Counted from the stretch's first letter, positions 1-10,592 are shown. The stretch: 64,000 nucleotides of DNA from Zeus faber (GCA_960531495.1 OY482852.1:32535157-32599156), one strand, 5' to 3'. Notes: generated from the sequence alone by a model not told the origin. Made by a program: numbers and translations.

Positions 1-165
1 GGAAAGAACAACGCCCTGGGAGGGTTAACGGTGGCTTTGATCAGACCAAAATAATCATCCATTTTGTCTCGCTCGATGTCGTGAGTGAGAACCTCGGGGT
101 GTACGATCATGTAATCCTTGGTCATGAGCAATTTTATCTGTAACACCAACAGCAAATGTCTGCAT
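1..165. other. Unassigned sequence at window start
   Basis: No coding or repeat identity is recognised. From about 166 onward the sequence can be aligned by eye with the L1-like copy near 36380, so this stretch is either a different repeat or flanking DNA. Confidence 0.4.
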
Positions 166-1570
166 CCACAAAACCATGATATGGGCTCTGTGCAAAATGT
201 TATATTGGATGAGTTGCATTTTGGAGTTGCTGGTCATAGAAAAGGTGTTGATATCGGTGGAAACAGCAAGGTCTCTTCCCCATTTCATTGTAGGTATAGA
301 TAAGGTGTCGTCTGTTTTAAATAAAAGTTTTTCAATTTTCATGTGACCAATATGAGTGAGATGTCATAATCATTTGAGGTGGTTGTAGGATGTTGTTCGT
401 CAATTTGATATTTACTTTAAGAGACTGCTGTAATTGAAGGAATTGAAGGAAGCCATGGCCAACGATATTATACCTTTGGGTTAAGGTTGGGAAGGATATA
501 AGCAAATTGTTTTCAAAAATGTGTTCCAGATGAGTAATTCCTTGTTTTTTCCAAGACCAAAAGATTGTTGATCTGTTTTAAGCAAGAAATCTGGGTTGTG
601 CCAGATTGCGGATAAAGTGTGACCACTGAGTTTAAGGAATTTCCACCAGGCTGACAGAGTTGTTGCGATGAATGGGTTTTTAAAGCAATTATGTTTCCTT
701 TTGCATTCAGTAAGGAATGGGAGATCGGATAATGATAACTCCTGACATTCAGATTGTTCAATGTCTCGCCATCCATGGGCCAATTGTTGCTCTGGTTGTC
801 ACCATTTAATTATAAATTGAAGATGGTTTTGTCATGATCTCCGCCTTCTTTTACTTTCCCCTCCCTCTCCTTACCTGTCCCATTAGCCCAACTCTATTCA
901 CCTGCGCACACAGCTGTTCCAGATCTGCAATCTAACCACTATATATGCTTGTCTCACCAGTCACCCATTGCCAGATGGTCTTCGATGCTGGCACCAGACT
1001 CTCCAGCATTCTCCGGACTTTATTCCCTGCTACCGACTCTGCCTCGCTCCGACCACGTATCCTGCCTGCCACTCCGCCTGTCTTCTGTCTTCACTCCTCG
1101 TTATCGAACCTGCCTGTCCCCGACGATGTATCCTGCCTGCTCCCTGCCTGTCTTCCGTCTGCTCTACAAATAAAAGACATTACCAAATATCCCTGCCTGT
1201 CTTTGTGCTGCAATTGGGTCCTAACCACACCCGTTACAGGTTTGCTAGATAGTAGTATCTAAAGTTTGGGGAAGCTAGGCCTCCACAGTCTTTGTTTTTC
1301 TGTAGTGTTGCTAGTTAAATTCTCGTTTTCGTGTATTTCCAATAACATTTGTTGACTGTTGGTTGCACTGGGGTCATTAAAATTATAGTTTATTTTTGGA
1401 AGTATATTCATTTTCACTGCTGCTGTCCTACCAATTAGTGAGATGGGTAGGTTGTTCCATCGAATGAGCTGTTCTTCAATGGATTTGAGCAATGGAGTGA
1501 GATATCAAGGTATCTAATATTGCCCATTGTGATGGTTAGGTGAAGTTTCTGGGTTGTAGAATTACATCTC
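166..1570 (-). mobile_element. L1-like LINE ORF2 fragment, split by a solo LTR
   Basis: The segments 166-829 and 1239-1570 align by eye with 36380-37480, the C-terminal part of ORF2 of the longer L1-like copy. On the minus strand they encode recognisable pieces such as HGWRDIEQSECQELSLSDLPFL. Reading frames are broken by frameshifts and stops, so this is a decayed fragment. An LTR at 830-1238 interrupts it; removing the LTR and one copy of its duplication restores the order seen in the other copy. Both ends of the LINE are missing. Confidence 0.75.
830..1238 (+). mobile_element. Solo LTR (Gypsy-type), 409 bp
   Basis: The segment starts TGTCATGATC and ends CCCGTTACA, the TG...CA ends expected of an LTR. 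It is flanked by a direct GGTTT duplication (825-829 and 1239-1243), the 5-bp size usual for Gypsy integrases. The empty site is visible in the homologous L1-like copy at about 37050. Inside are a TATA-like run near 937-945 and an AATAAA at 1169-1174, giving U3-R-U5 polarity on the + strand. No internal region remains, so it is a solo LTR left by LTR-LTR recombination. The C/T-rich body with CTGCCTGTC motifs resembles teleost Gypsy LTRs I know. Whether it belongs to the Gypsy element at 10-17 kb cannot be judged, because no LTR of that element is visible. Confidence 0.8.
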
Positions 1571-1599
1571 CCTTTATATTAAGTTTCCTGTAAAACGCG

Positions 1600-2020
1600 T
1601 TAGTGAATAGTTTAAAAGGTCCTTAAGATGCTCATTAACATTATTGTGTTAATAAGATTATATACTGTAAGTGTTAAAAATATTATATATTAGCAGTTAA
1701 CTATGCACTAATTAACTGTTAGCTATGCACTTATTAACAGTTAAGTATGCTTTTATTATGTGTTAATAAGAATATATAAGTGTTAATTACAGCATTTTTT
1801 TGCAGTTAACAATAGAGTTTATTAGCAGTTAACTATGCACTTATTAACAGTTAACCATGCTTTTATGTGTTTATAACACTATATTAGTGTTACTAATAGC
1901 ATTTATTAGCAGTTAACTAACAGTTAACTATGCTTTTTGCAGCTACCAGATCTAAAGCAGGAACAGTGCCTTATTAAGGTTAATAAATGTGTTATGCACT
2001 TATTAAAAGCTGTGTGGTAA
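1600..2020. repeat. AT-rich minisatellite with GTTAACTATGC motifs
   Basis: Variants of CAGTTAACTATGC, TATTAACAG and GTGTTAATAAG recur every few tens of bases, forming a degenerate tandem array. The last unit (about 1927-2010, containing GCTTTTTGCAGCTACCAGAT) reappears at 3052-3112, on the far side of the RTE fragment. The RTE piece therefore lies between two units of the array. Confidence 0.6.
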
Positions 2021-2035
2021 TAAGTGCGAGTGTCT

Positions 2036-3046
2036 TCAAGTGTGGTATTGCATGAGGAAGTCGGGGGTGGCAGAGAAGTACCTAAGAGTGGTACAGGATA
2101 TGTATGAGGGCAGTCAGACAGTAGTAAGGTGTACAGTAGGTGTAATGAAGGCATTCAAAGTGGAAAGTGGAGCTCTGAGCCCTTTCTTGTTTTCAATCGT
2201 GATATACAGGTTAACAGATGAAATCAGGCAGGAGTCTCCGTGGACTATGATGTTCGCGGATGACATTGTGATCTGTAGCGAGAGTAGGGAGCAGGTTGAG
2301 GAGAGCCTGGAGAAGTGGAGGCATGCATTAGAGAGAAGAGGAATGAAAGTCAGCAGGAGTAAGACAGAATACATGTGCCTGAATGGGAGTGAGGGCGGCG
2401 AAAAGCTGATAATGCAAGGAATGATGGTGGAGAAGGCGGATGAGTTCAAGTACTTGGGGTCGACCATCCAAAGCAGGGGAGAGTGTGGTAGAGAGGTGAA
2501 GAAGAGAGTACAGGCAGGGTGGAGTGGGTGGAGAAGAGTGTTGGGAGATATCTGTGACGGAAGGGTTCCAGCAAGAGTAAAGAGGAAGGTCTACAGGACG
2601 GTAGTGAGACCAGCTATGTTGAACAGTATAGAGGCGGTGGCACTGACAAAAATACAGGTGGCTGAACTGGCGGTGGCAGAGGTGAGGTTGTTAAGATTTT
2701 CATTGGGAGTGACAAGGATGGACAGGATTAAGAATGAGTAAATAAGAGGGACAGTTCAGGTTGGACAGTTAGGTGGAAAAGTGAGAAAGGCGAGATTGAG
2801 ATGGTTTGGACACATGTGTAGGAGAGATAAGAGTTACATTGGGAGAAGGATCCTGAGGATGGAGCTGTCAGGCAAGAGGAAAAGAGGAAGGCCAAAGAGA
2901 AGGTTTACGGATGTGGTGAGGGAGGACATGCAGGCGGTTGGCGTAAGGGAGGAAGATGCGCAGAACAGAAGGTATTAGAGGCAGATAATCCGCTGTGGGA
3001 ACTCCGAACAGGAGCAGCCGAAAGACAAAGAAAAGAAAAAGAAGAA
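2036..3046 (+). pseudogene. RTE-like LINE fragment A (reverse transcriptase, 3' half)
   Basis: The reading frame from 2040 carries the RT palm motif FADDIVIC, then DEFKYLGSTIQS, the thumb segment and a C-terminal RLRWFGHMCRR / KRKRGRPKRRF block. These are features of the RTE-like LINE whose other copies lie at 5.7-7.7 and 18.6-21.3 kb. The frame is broken by a TAA at 2739-2741 (NE-stop-IRGT) and resumes at once in the same frame to 2978. Upstream palm sequence is partly deleted (the VEVGLHQGS stretch is shortened), and the whole endonuclease and N-terminal RT are absent: a 5'-truncated, dead copy. It ends in an A/G-rich AAGAAGAA tail, as RTE elements do. Assignment to the RTE clade is from motif memory. 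Confidence 0.8.
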
Positions 3047-3047
3047 C

Positions 3048-3120
3048 CGCTAACTATGCTTTTTGCAGCTACCAGATGTTAAGTGAGAACAGTGTCTTAT
3101 TAAGGTTAATAAATCCTTTA
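3048..3120. repeat. Second copy of the minisatellite terminal unit
   Basis: CTAACTATGCTTTTTGCAGC and the following bases repeat about 1930-2010 with few changes. This places the RTE fragment inside the tandem array. The duplicated stretch is much longer than an RTE target duplication, so it reflects array structure rather than the insertion mechanism. Confidence 0.6.
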
Positions 3121-3379
3121 TTATGCGACAGTGACGCCAAACAATCAGGATTAACCTGAATATGTGACTGAAATTCTTTGCTTGTTTATTTTATTTAGAT
3201 TTAAATGTTATTGTTTCTCATGTGAGCTGAACATTGTGACTCAAATGCTGATTCAATTTATTTTATTTTATGTTTATATCATTTTCAATTATCAATATTC
3301 TTTGAAAATAATTGAAAATGACGATTACACAGTCAACACATAATACAAAAGAAGCAACACAAAATAAAATAGAATCGGC
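3121..3379. other. Unassigned AT-rich spacer
   Basis: AT-rich DNA between the minisatellite and the start of the L1-like 3' end. No reading frame or repeat family was recognised. Confidence 0.4.
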
Positions 3380-3517
3380 ACTTGGTTTCTTCCTGTTATA
3401 GTTATGGCATAATGAGGGATGGATAAGGGAGGAAAGGAGAGGGATGTAACCAGGAGGGTGCTGGGGTGTGTTCAAAGCAGGTGCTGGTGGTGTGTGTGTG
3501 CCTGTGATGAAACTGCC

Positions 3518-3520
<3 letters not shown>

Positions 3521-3596
<76 letters not shown>

Positions 3597-3609
3597 GTGA
3601 GTGTGTGAG

Positions 3610-3694
<85 letters not shown>

Positions 3695-3695
3695 G
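3521..3695. repeat. (TG)n microsatellite in L1-like 3' UTR
   Basis: About 170 bp of TG repeat with a few TT and GA interruptions. It lies at the same place in the 3' UTR as the tracts at 34167-34264 and 63637-63714. Cys/Val and His/Thr reading frames through it are meaningless. Confidence 0.95.
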
Positions 3696-4393
3696 AAGTG
3701 TCCACCGGCGAGTGTACAGGACTTGTCCCTATTGTTCCTGGTGTATAAGGTCCGTATTATATCGTAGCACCTTCAAGCAGCGGAAAAGGCCCAGAAGCCA
3801 TTGGGCCATACAGACACCCCACAGCCGCAGAAATGCCCCGAGCATGCTGCCCTGTAGCCACTGAAGAGCCGAAGAGCATAACTAGTCCCGGAGGACGCGA
3901 GGAGACCCTTCCCCCTGAGGTGCACGCAGACAACCCACCCCCACGTGCAGGTAAAAGACGCAGCCGCAGGTGAAGAACCCAGGCCACTAACGCCAGGACC
4001 AGTGCCTACAGACCGACACCCTGCCCGAACCGCCTGCCCACAGGTGAGCCAGCCACGCCAACCCTTCCCCATGCAAGAGAGAGGCCCGTCCGACCACAAC
4101 CGGCCAGACGCCTAATCCAGCGGCATGCCCCGAGCGCTCATCCACGTAGCCCAGTATAATAATTGAGTTAGAGAATTCTAAGTGTTTTGAAAATATATTG
4201 TGAAAGAAATGTGTGTCCTCCTCATTGGGGCTATAATTAGCTATGGTTAATTTGATGTTTCTTCAAATTTTGTTAATCAATATGTATCGCCCTTCTGCGT
4301 GTTTGAATTTTGCTACATTTAGCTGGCGAGCCCAAGCCTCTCACATTTCAACTACCAAATTTATTAGGTGCAATTGAGATTAGTTAGGGGGTG

Positions 4394-4676
4394 ATTAGGG
4401 GTTAGGGGTGAGCGCCCGCGCGGCGCTGATTAGTCTGAATTGAGGCAGGGGGATTTCTTAATGATTGTCTGTCTTGCAGAGGGGATCAGCTCACGGGCTT
4501 GTCAGCTGACCAGGAGCCAGAGCAAAAACCAATCCTCCATCATCATTATCAGAATTGTTAATTATTATTTATAATTGTGGCCAGTGAGCCGTTCTGTTGG
4601 ACTTTATAATAAAAGATGTCGCCATCTTGGTGCAGCATGGACAAAAGGACTCCGTCTCCCTCCCTAAACCCTAACC
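4394..4676. mobile_element. Unidentified ~280-bp insert with telomere-like ends
   Basis: Relative to the L1-like copy at 39410-39610, this segment replaces the region between the endonuclease start and ORF1. It starts within GATTAGGGGTTAGGGG and ends with CCCTAAACCCTAACC, so degenerate TTAGGG-type motifs stand in inverted orientation at its two ends. A TATAATAAAAGATG near 4604-4618 contains a poly(A)-like signal. The class is unknown: a short LTR-type or inverted-repeat element is possible. Confidence 0.35.
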
Positions 4677-5222
4677 TGTGGGCAGAGACTCCAGATAGAG
4701 GGTGAGAGTGATGAGAAAAGTAGGGAGGGAGGGATTAGGAAGGTGAGATGATGAGAGTGAGCGATATTTACAATCCTGACATAGATAGGATGCTAATTTC
4801 TACATCTTGCATATCAGAATTATTAGAATAACCAGGGTGTGGTGGAGGATTCTCGGAACAACGGACCATCTATATATAGTTAATCAACAACCAGCAATAC
4901 CGTTTACCCTTCTGCTGGTTCTCCTGCAGGATGGGGTCCAGCACCTTCCGTCGGTCATTGATCTCCCGGGGTAATTGATTTTTCATACCCAGCATGGTTC
5001 TTTCAGTTCCCGTCCTTTGCTTTTAACCAGCTCCTTCAGCTTGAAGTGTTCAAACTTAGCAATTAAGGAGCAGGGACTGTTCCCCATGTGGTGTCCCAGC
5101 CGGTGAACACGGTGGAAGGTGATCCACTGTGTCCATGGGGAGTGTGGAGGAAGTCTTTCACCATGTTTTCTGGTGTCTCAGTGTTGTTCTCAGGGATCCC
5201 GGAATAGATGAGGTTGTCCTGC

Positions 5223-5440
5223 TGTCGCCACCATAAGGTCCAGACCTGGGCTTGTTAGGTCCACGACCTCCCAGCGCCACTAGAGGCCGCTCTTGCCCCA
5301 TCTGCAGCTCCCTACTTGAGCCCAATTGCACACACCTGGGATCAATTACCTGCATCACTCTCACAGTATTTAGTCTCAGCTTCCCAGTCATTCCTTGCCA
5401 GACCGTCAACTAGCTTACCTGAGTTGTACAGCTACTGGCT
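5223..5440 (+). mobile_element. Probable LTR fragment (Gypsy-type)
   Basis: It begins TGTCGCCACC exactly where L1-like similarity stops. It contains the block ACCTCCCAGCGCCACTAGAG and then AATTGCACACACCTGGGATC, wording I associate with teleost Gypsy LTRs. It runs directly into the heptamer array at 5444, and no right end or target duplication is visible. Inferred from pattern memory only. Confidence 0.4.
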
Positions 5441-5443
5441 CCG

Positions 5444-5534
5444 TTCCAAGTTCCAAGTTCCAAGTTCCAAGTTCCAAGTTCCAAGTTCCAAGTTCCAAGT
5501 TCCAAGTTCCAAGTTCCAAGTTCCAAGTTCCAAG
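5444..5534. repeat. (TTCCAAG)13 perfect tandem array
   Basis: Thirteen consecutive uninterrupted copies of the heptamer TTCCAAG occupy 91 bp. The perfection implies recent expansion. The array abuts a perfect hairpin at 5532-5563. Confidence 0.95.
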
Positions 5535-5563
5535 GGTTTCACTCACAAGTGAGTGAAACCCTT
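5532..5563. repeat. Perfect 15-bp inverted repeat, 2-base loop
   Basis: AAGGGTTTCACTCAC (5532-5546), loop AA, then its exact reverse complement (5549-5563). The left arm overlaps the last heptamer by two bases. Confidence 0.95.
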
Positions 5564-5574
5564 TTCACCCAAAG

Positions 5575-5745
5575 GATTCAAATCATTCGCAAACTTCACC
5601 ACACTATCACAGAGCCAGATTGATTTAAAGTTATTTTTTCTATTTATTATTTGCATGGAGGAAGCAGATGGGGGATAATTACAAAGACAAAATAATTTTG
5701 TTTAATATATTTTATTGCAGAAAAATCAGTGCATCCAGTGTGGCT
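5575..5745 (-). repeat. Segment shared with RTE copy C
   Basis: Read on the minus strand, this segment (TGCAATAAAATATATT, TTATTTTGTCTTTGTAATTA, CTTCCTCCATGCAAATAA, TTTAAATCAATCTG, GATAGTGTGGTGAAGTT) matches 20953-21080 on the + strand almost base for base. In both places it directly follows RTE reverse-transcriptase sequence. It is not RTE coding sequence: the equivalent part of fragment A continues as RT. Confidence 0.75.
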
Positions 5746-7720
5746 CACTTCCGTAGTCCACGGAGACTCCTGCCTGATTTCATCTGTTAACCTGTCCATC
5801 ATAATTGCAAATAAGAAAGGGCTCAGAGCTGATCCTTGATGCAATCCCACCTCCCCTTTGAATGCCTTCGTCACACCTACTGCACACCTTACTACTGTCT
5901 GACTGCCTTCATACATATCCTGTACCACTCTTACGTACTTCTCTGCCAACCCCGACTTCCTCATGCAATACCGCACTTCCTCTCTCGGCACCCTAACATA
6001 CGCTTTCTCTAAATCCACAAAGACGCAGTGCAATTCCCTCTGGCCTTCCCTGTACTTTTCCATCGGCATTCTTTAAGCAAACATTGCATCTGTAATACTC
6101 TCTCCTGGCATGAAACCATACTACTGCTCGCTGATCCAAATCTCTCCTCTTAACCTAGCCTCCACTACCCTTTCCCATAGCTTCATGCTGTGGCTGATCC
6201 ACTATATTCCCTTGTAGTTACGACAGCTCTGTATATCTCCCTAGTTCTTGAAGATGGGTACCAGTACATTTCTTCTCCCTTTCCAGGATGGTGTTAAACA
6301 GTCTTGGTAGGAATGCCACTGCCACCTAAACATTTCCATGCCTCGCCAGGTATGTCATCTGGGCCAATTGCCTTTCCACTTTTTATCTTCTTTAATGCTG
6401 TTCTCACCTCATCCTTGCTAATTTGCTGCACTTCTTGATCCACTTTCCCTACATCATCCACTCTTCTCTCCCTCTCATTTTCTTCATTCATAAAATCCTC
6501 AAAGTACTCATTCCACCTTCTTAACACACTCTCCTCACTAGTCAGCACATCCCCTTCATTATCCTTCATCACCCTAACCTGCTGTACATCCTTCCCAGCT
6601 TGGTCCCTTTGTCTTGCCAATCGGTCCAAGTCTTTTTCTCCTTCCTTACTGTTAAACCTCTCATACAACTCTGTGTATGCCTTTTCCTTCGCCTTGCGCC
6701 ACATCAGCTTGTACTCCCGTCTACTTTCTTCATCTCTCTGACTATCCCATTTCTTCTTCGCCAACCTCTTCTGCTTTATGCCCTCCTGTACTTCCTCGTT
6801 CCACCACCAAGGGTCCTTGTCTTCCTTCCTCTTCCCGCATGATACACTGAGTACCTTCTTGGCTGTCTCCCTCACCACTTCTGCAGTTGTTTCCCAGTCT
6901 TCTGGTAACCATTCATTCCCACCTATTGCCTGCCATGGCTCTTCCCTTAATTGCATGCAACACTCCTCCTTTTTCAACTTCCACAATTTTATCTTTGGCT
7001 CTCTTTCCTCTTCTTATATCCAGAGTCACCCAACAGACCATCATCCGATGCTGCCTCGCAACACACTCCCCTACCACCACTTTGCAGTCACTAATCTCTT
7101 TAGGATTGCACCTCCTTACATAAGATGTAGTCCACCTGTGTGCACCTTCCTACACTCTTGTATGTCACCCTGTGTTCCTCCCTCTTCTTAAAATGCGTAT
7201 TCACAAAAGCCAATTCCATCCTTTTGGCGAAATCCACCACCATCTGTCCTTTCACATTCCTCTTCTTGACATCATACCTACCCATCACCTTCTCATCACC
7301 TATGTCTCTGAACCCTTTGCCAAAATGCCCATTGCGATCTGCTCCAACGACCACTCTCTTTCCCTTGGGGACGCTCTCCACCACTAGATCCAACTCACTA
7401 AAGAATTCTTCTTTCTCTTCCATCTCACATCCGACTTGGGGAGCACATGCACTGACATATGAGCTCTCTCTCTCTCTTTACCCTTCATAGTGCCAACGTT
7501 CAAAGTTCCTACTCTCAACTCTTCTCCCCTACCCTTCTTACTCTCCTGCTGTCTCCGGACACGCCTTCCCCCTCTTCTTCTTCTTCTGCTCAACCGATGG
7601 AAATCAGATTTGTTGTCTGCATGTTTGATTTGGCATGGTTTTTGCGCCGGATGCCCTTCCTGACGCAACCCTCTCTATTCATCCAGGCTTGGGACCGGCA
7701 CTGATGATACACTGGCTTGT
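5746..7720 (-). pseudogene. RTE-like LINE copy B (endonuclease and N-terminal RT)
   Basis: Minus-strand pieces run from an EN start near 7668 (VGTLNVGTM), through EN motifs in 7100-7423 (VVVGADRNGHFGKGF, RCTQVDYILC), the EN-RT linker and RT fingers in 6294-6986 (KSGKAIGPDDIPGEAWK), to the RT palm start in 5760-6069 (FVDLEKAYVRVPREE, VGLHQGSALSPFLF). Several frameshifts separate them. The copy ends at QESPWT, just before the FADD motif, where the shared segment at 5575-5745 takes over, so the catalytic core and 3' end are missing. Loss of the 3' end is unusual for a target-primed LINE and points to a later rearrangement. Confidence 0.8.
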
Positions 7721-8615
7721 GCACTCCCACTGGCTAGATTGTGGCACAGCACCTGTTACTGAAAGAAAATAAAAAAAAATAAAAATAGGAAGGACTCAGA
7801 GACACACGCACACATTTTCTTGCCTGACTGGATTCAGTGCAGGCTATACACACACATGTTTTTTGCTTGACTGGCGGCACACACGCACACACTTTTTGGC
7901 TTGAACAAACACACAGAGACAAGAAATCACACTGCATGATCCCAGTCTGCAGTGTGCACTGCACTGCAGACTGGGAGTGCACTGCAAATTCCAGCATTTC
8001 AATGATAAAAATACAATTAGCGTAATACTTTCAACTAAACTACACGTGATCTTCATGAAGCAAAACAACCGTAACAAAATCCCTTTTGACGTTCAACTAC
8101 GACGGCATTCATTCAGTCCAGAAAATTCTATTAAGCCTCGTTCAGTATTACGTAACAGCAACAACAACAACCCAACAATAAATACAAAAAATCAGATTTT
8201 GTTGAACGTTTCCGTCTGGAGGACACTCCACTCCTCCTCCTCCTCCACCTTTTTTTTCTTCTTCCTCTTCTTCCTTAGAATGCAGAGCATTGGCAAGATG
8301 CACAGCTGGTCAAAGTTAGAGTTTGGCAGATCACCAAATTTGTTAATCTAACTCAAACAAAAGAGTTTGACTTCCAAAATGTCCCCTAGGAGCAAACGTT
8401 GCGTGACTGGTGGAAAAAAAATAAAAAATTAAATAAAATTAAAAAAAATAAAAAAATTTAAAAAATAATAATAATATATACCGGTATATATATATATATA
8501 TATATACACTTTATATAGTATATAAAGTATTAGAACAACTGTGCAACAATCCGAGTACGGAAGCCATCATCAAACCTAATATTCAGTATACCGGAGGGGT
8601 TTACTATAGAGGGCC
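7721..8615. other. Unassigned spacer with hairpin and simple repeats
   Basis: No gene recognised. It contains CA-rich stretches (7800-7915), a perfect hairpin at 7940-7976, a C/T-rich run near 8225-8275, an A/T-rich low-complexity block (8405-8470) and a TA repeat (8484-8505). Confidence 0.5.
7940..7976. repeat. Perfect 15-bp inverted repeat, 7-base loop
   Basis: TCCCAGTCTGCAGTG (7940-7954), loop TGCACTG, then the exact reverse complement (7962-7976). No transposon terminal structure was recognised around it. Confidence 0.95.
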
Positions 8616-8963
8616 GTGACAGACTCTAAACCCATGGCTCCCCCTTATTCAACCGAACCACCGCCTTACCCACGTGATAAAAACCTGTTTAGTATTGGAC
8701 AGTACCCACTAAGCTTAAGCCAAGACAAAAAAAGAGAAGTAACCGGCAGGTTACAGGGAGACTTAACCCTAACACTAAGGGAGGGACAGACAGACCAAAG
8801 AAGAAAATACAAGAAAGGGAAGGGAAGACAACCTCCCCCGGGGGCACAACACAGACTCTCCAAATCCAACCCAAACCAACATGACAGCTACCAACTAAAT
8901 ATTGCGTGCCAGGGATGTGGGCAAACTGGCAACCTACGAAGGGGTTGTCCTGAGCATTGGTAA
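8616..8963 (+). pseudogene. Possible retroviral Gag C-terminal fragment
   Basis: An open 115-codon frame, rich in Pro, Lys and Arg, ends with CQGCGQTGNLRRGCPEHW. The spacing C-x2-C-x4-N-x4-C is that of a retroviral nucleocapsid zinc knuckle (C-x2-C-x4-H-x4-C) with the His replaced by Asn. A basic stretch (RRKYKKGKGR) precedes it, as in nucleocapsid regions. No protease or pol follows: the next kilobase has no recognisable coding. If the identification is right, this is an isolated Gag remnant whose zinc knuckle has lost one ligand. It may equally be a chance open frame. Confidence 0.35.
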
Positions 8964-10007
8964 ATTGTTAATTCTAAATGAAAGGATATGATAAATAAGT
9001 AAACAGTGTTGATTAAATCCTATACATTAAATAGTAATATTGCTTAAGTGAATTGTCAGTTTTGATTATACACAGTCGTGTTTGTGTGTTAAAATACTTA
9101 CCGGTTAGCTTTTTCAGGAAAAAATTGTTATTGTTTAAGTATAATCTAACAGCATAATTTTTATTTTAATACTCTAGAAGTAATCTCGACCTGACATTGA
9201 ATAAGGTAGCTGTTGATGTCCAGTATAAAACTAAGCAAGTAGAGATTTTTTTTTGTACACTGGAGAGGTGACGGAACGTGTGCGTTCGCTTACTAAAAAT
9301 TTAAACACTAATATACATTTGAAATACAATGGTTTGAATTTGGGAATTCCAAATTTTAAACTTTAAATTAGAAAATATCTTGTGAATCATTTAATGATGT
9401 AATTGTGTATTGATGAATAATAACCAACCCGTCCATCCAGTGTTTTTTTCCGCAGTTTTAAGCATTTGAATAGGAATCCACTGCACTGCAGTTTGACCTC
9501 TGACCAGTGTAGAAGGGACTGCGTCTGATTGCGAAGACTGGAAGGAACAACCAACAGGTTGATCAAAAATAATTGCTCTAAAATTGAGTAAGGCCACAAC
9601 ATGTCCAGGATTCAAAGGTCCTTGTAAATTAGTGATAAAATTGCGATTTGTATTTAACTAATTTGCAAATACGATTATTTAATATGCGCAATTGGAATTG
9701 TCAGATAATATAGAATGCCCTGTTGAACAGAATCATTTTGATTAGCTCTCCCGAAGGACATTCCAATCCACCTGATACTCTGCTGGGAGATGCTCCACTC
9801 CTGCATTGCCAAAAAGGTCTGTGAAAATCTTACATACAGAGATCCAATTTGGCCAACATCAGGCTAAATAACTTGGGACATTTTCTGAACAACGAACAAA
9901 GTTCTGAAATGCAAGCATCGACTTCTGCTGTGAGGTGTCTTGGAATGTGTGGCGTCCCAACAGTACCCACTGTATAAGATAATTATTAACAGACGGTGCC
10001 AGGGGTC
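8964..10007. other. Unassigned sequence left of the Gypsy element
   Basis: AT-rich DNA without a convincing reading frame. The Gypsy 3' LTR would be expected here (the element is on the minus strand), but no LTR-like TG...CA unit, poly(A) signal pair or second copy elsewhere could be identified. The LTR is either lost or unrecognisable to me. Confidence 0.4.
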
Positions 10008-10017
10008 TCAAGAGAAA

Positions 10018-10585
10018 GAGAGAGAGTACTCGTCGGAGACCCCGTCCATCTCCTCATCCTCCGCTAAATGGGCCACGTCCTCATCGGAGGAGGGATCCCC
10101 AGGGTCGACATCCTCCGCCACTGAAACATCGCTGGAGGACGCAGACAAGAGAGGTGGTGGGGTCTGCGGTCGGGAGGGTTGACCAGGTCTGGAGGGCTGG
10201 TCTGGAGGGCTGGTCAGGATGGCGCTGATTGAACCTCCTGATGAGGCTGTGGTCCAGAATGTGTCTCGCAGGGACCCAGGACCTCTCCTCCGGACCGTAA
10301 CCCTCCCAATCCACCAGGTACTGCAGGCCTTTCCCACGCCGGCGGGAACAGAAAAGGTCAGGACGGCGGACAGAAAAGGCAGGACCCCCATCAATGAAGC
10401 GCGCAGGAGGCGGGGGAGGCGCCAAGGGGACCAGAGCACTCTTCCGAACTGGCTTGACTTTGGACACATAGAAGGTGGGATGGACGCACATGGACCTGGG
10501 GAGCTTGAGCCGCACTGCCACCGGGTTGACGACCTTCTCGATCTTGAACGGGCCGATGAACCGAGGAGCCAGCTTCTTAGAGTCC
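10018..10585 (-). pseudogene. Gypsy integrase C-terminus with chromodomain
   Basis: Minus-strand frame 10081-10593 encodes [31 protein letters not shown] and then a chromodomain-like [20 protein letters not shown]. The GPF/Y module followed by a chromodomain defines chromoviruses, in which the chromodomain guides insertion to marked chromatin. The frame is separated from the integrase core (14012-14676) only by the inserted LINE. A further frame to 10008 gives a Ser/Asp-rich tail that could be the end of the polyprotein. Confidence 0.8.
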
Positions 10586-10592
10586 ACCTTCA
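10586..10592. repeat. Target-site duplication ACCTTCA (left)
   Basis: The same 7 bases occur at 14012-14018, on the other side of the L2-like LINE. Merging them rejoins the Gypsy integrase frame. Confidence 0.85.

Larger units (their letters stand above)
3380..5222 (-). mobile_element. L1-like LINE copy with ORF2 core deleted
   Basis: On the minus strand this copy holds the end of ORF1 and intergenic part (about 4680-5222, matching 39600-40205), the 5' endonuclease segment (about 4161-4390, matching 39000-39420) and the GC-rich 3' UTR with its internal TG/CA tract (3380-4160, matching 34080-34800). The reverse-transcriptase part between 4160 and 4161 is missing compared with the copy at 33668-40745. 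The 5' end stops within ORF1 at about 5222, where an LTR-like sequence begins. All frames are broken. Confidence 0.7.

Noticed and set aside
3419..3748. Long Cys/Val and His/Thr reading frames through TG/CA tracts (also at 34 kb and 63 kb)
   Set aside because: Dinucleotide repeats are open in several frames on both strands and carry no protein information.
5444..5534. CRISPR-like direct repeats
   Set aside because: The 7-base units are contiguous with no spacers; this is a simple tandem array in a vertebrate genome.
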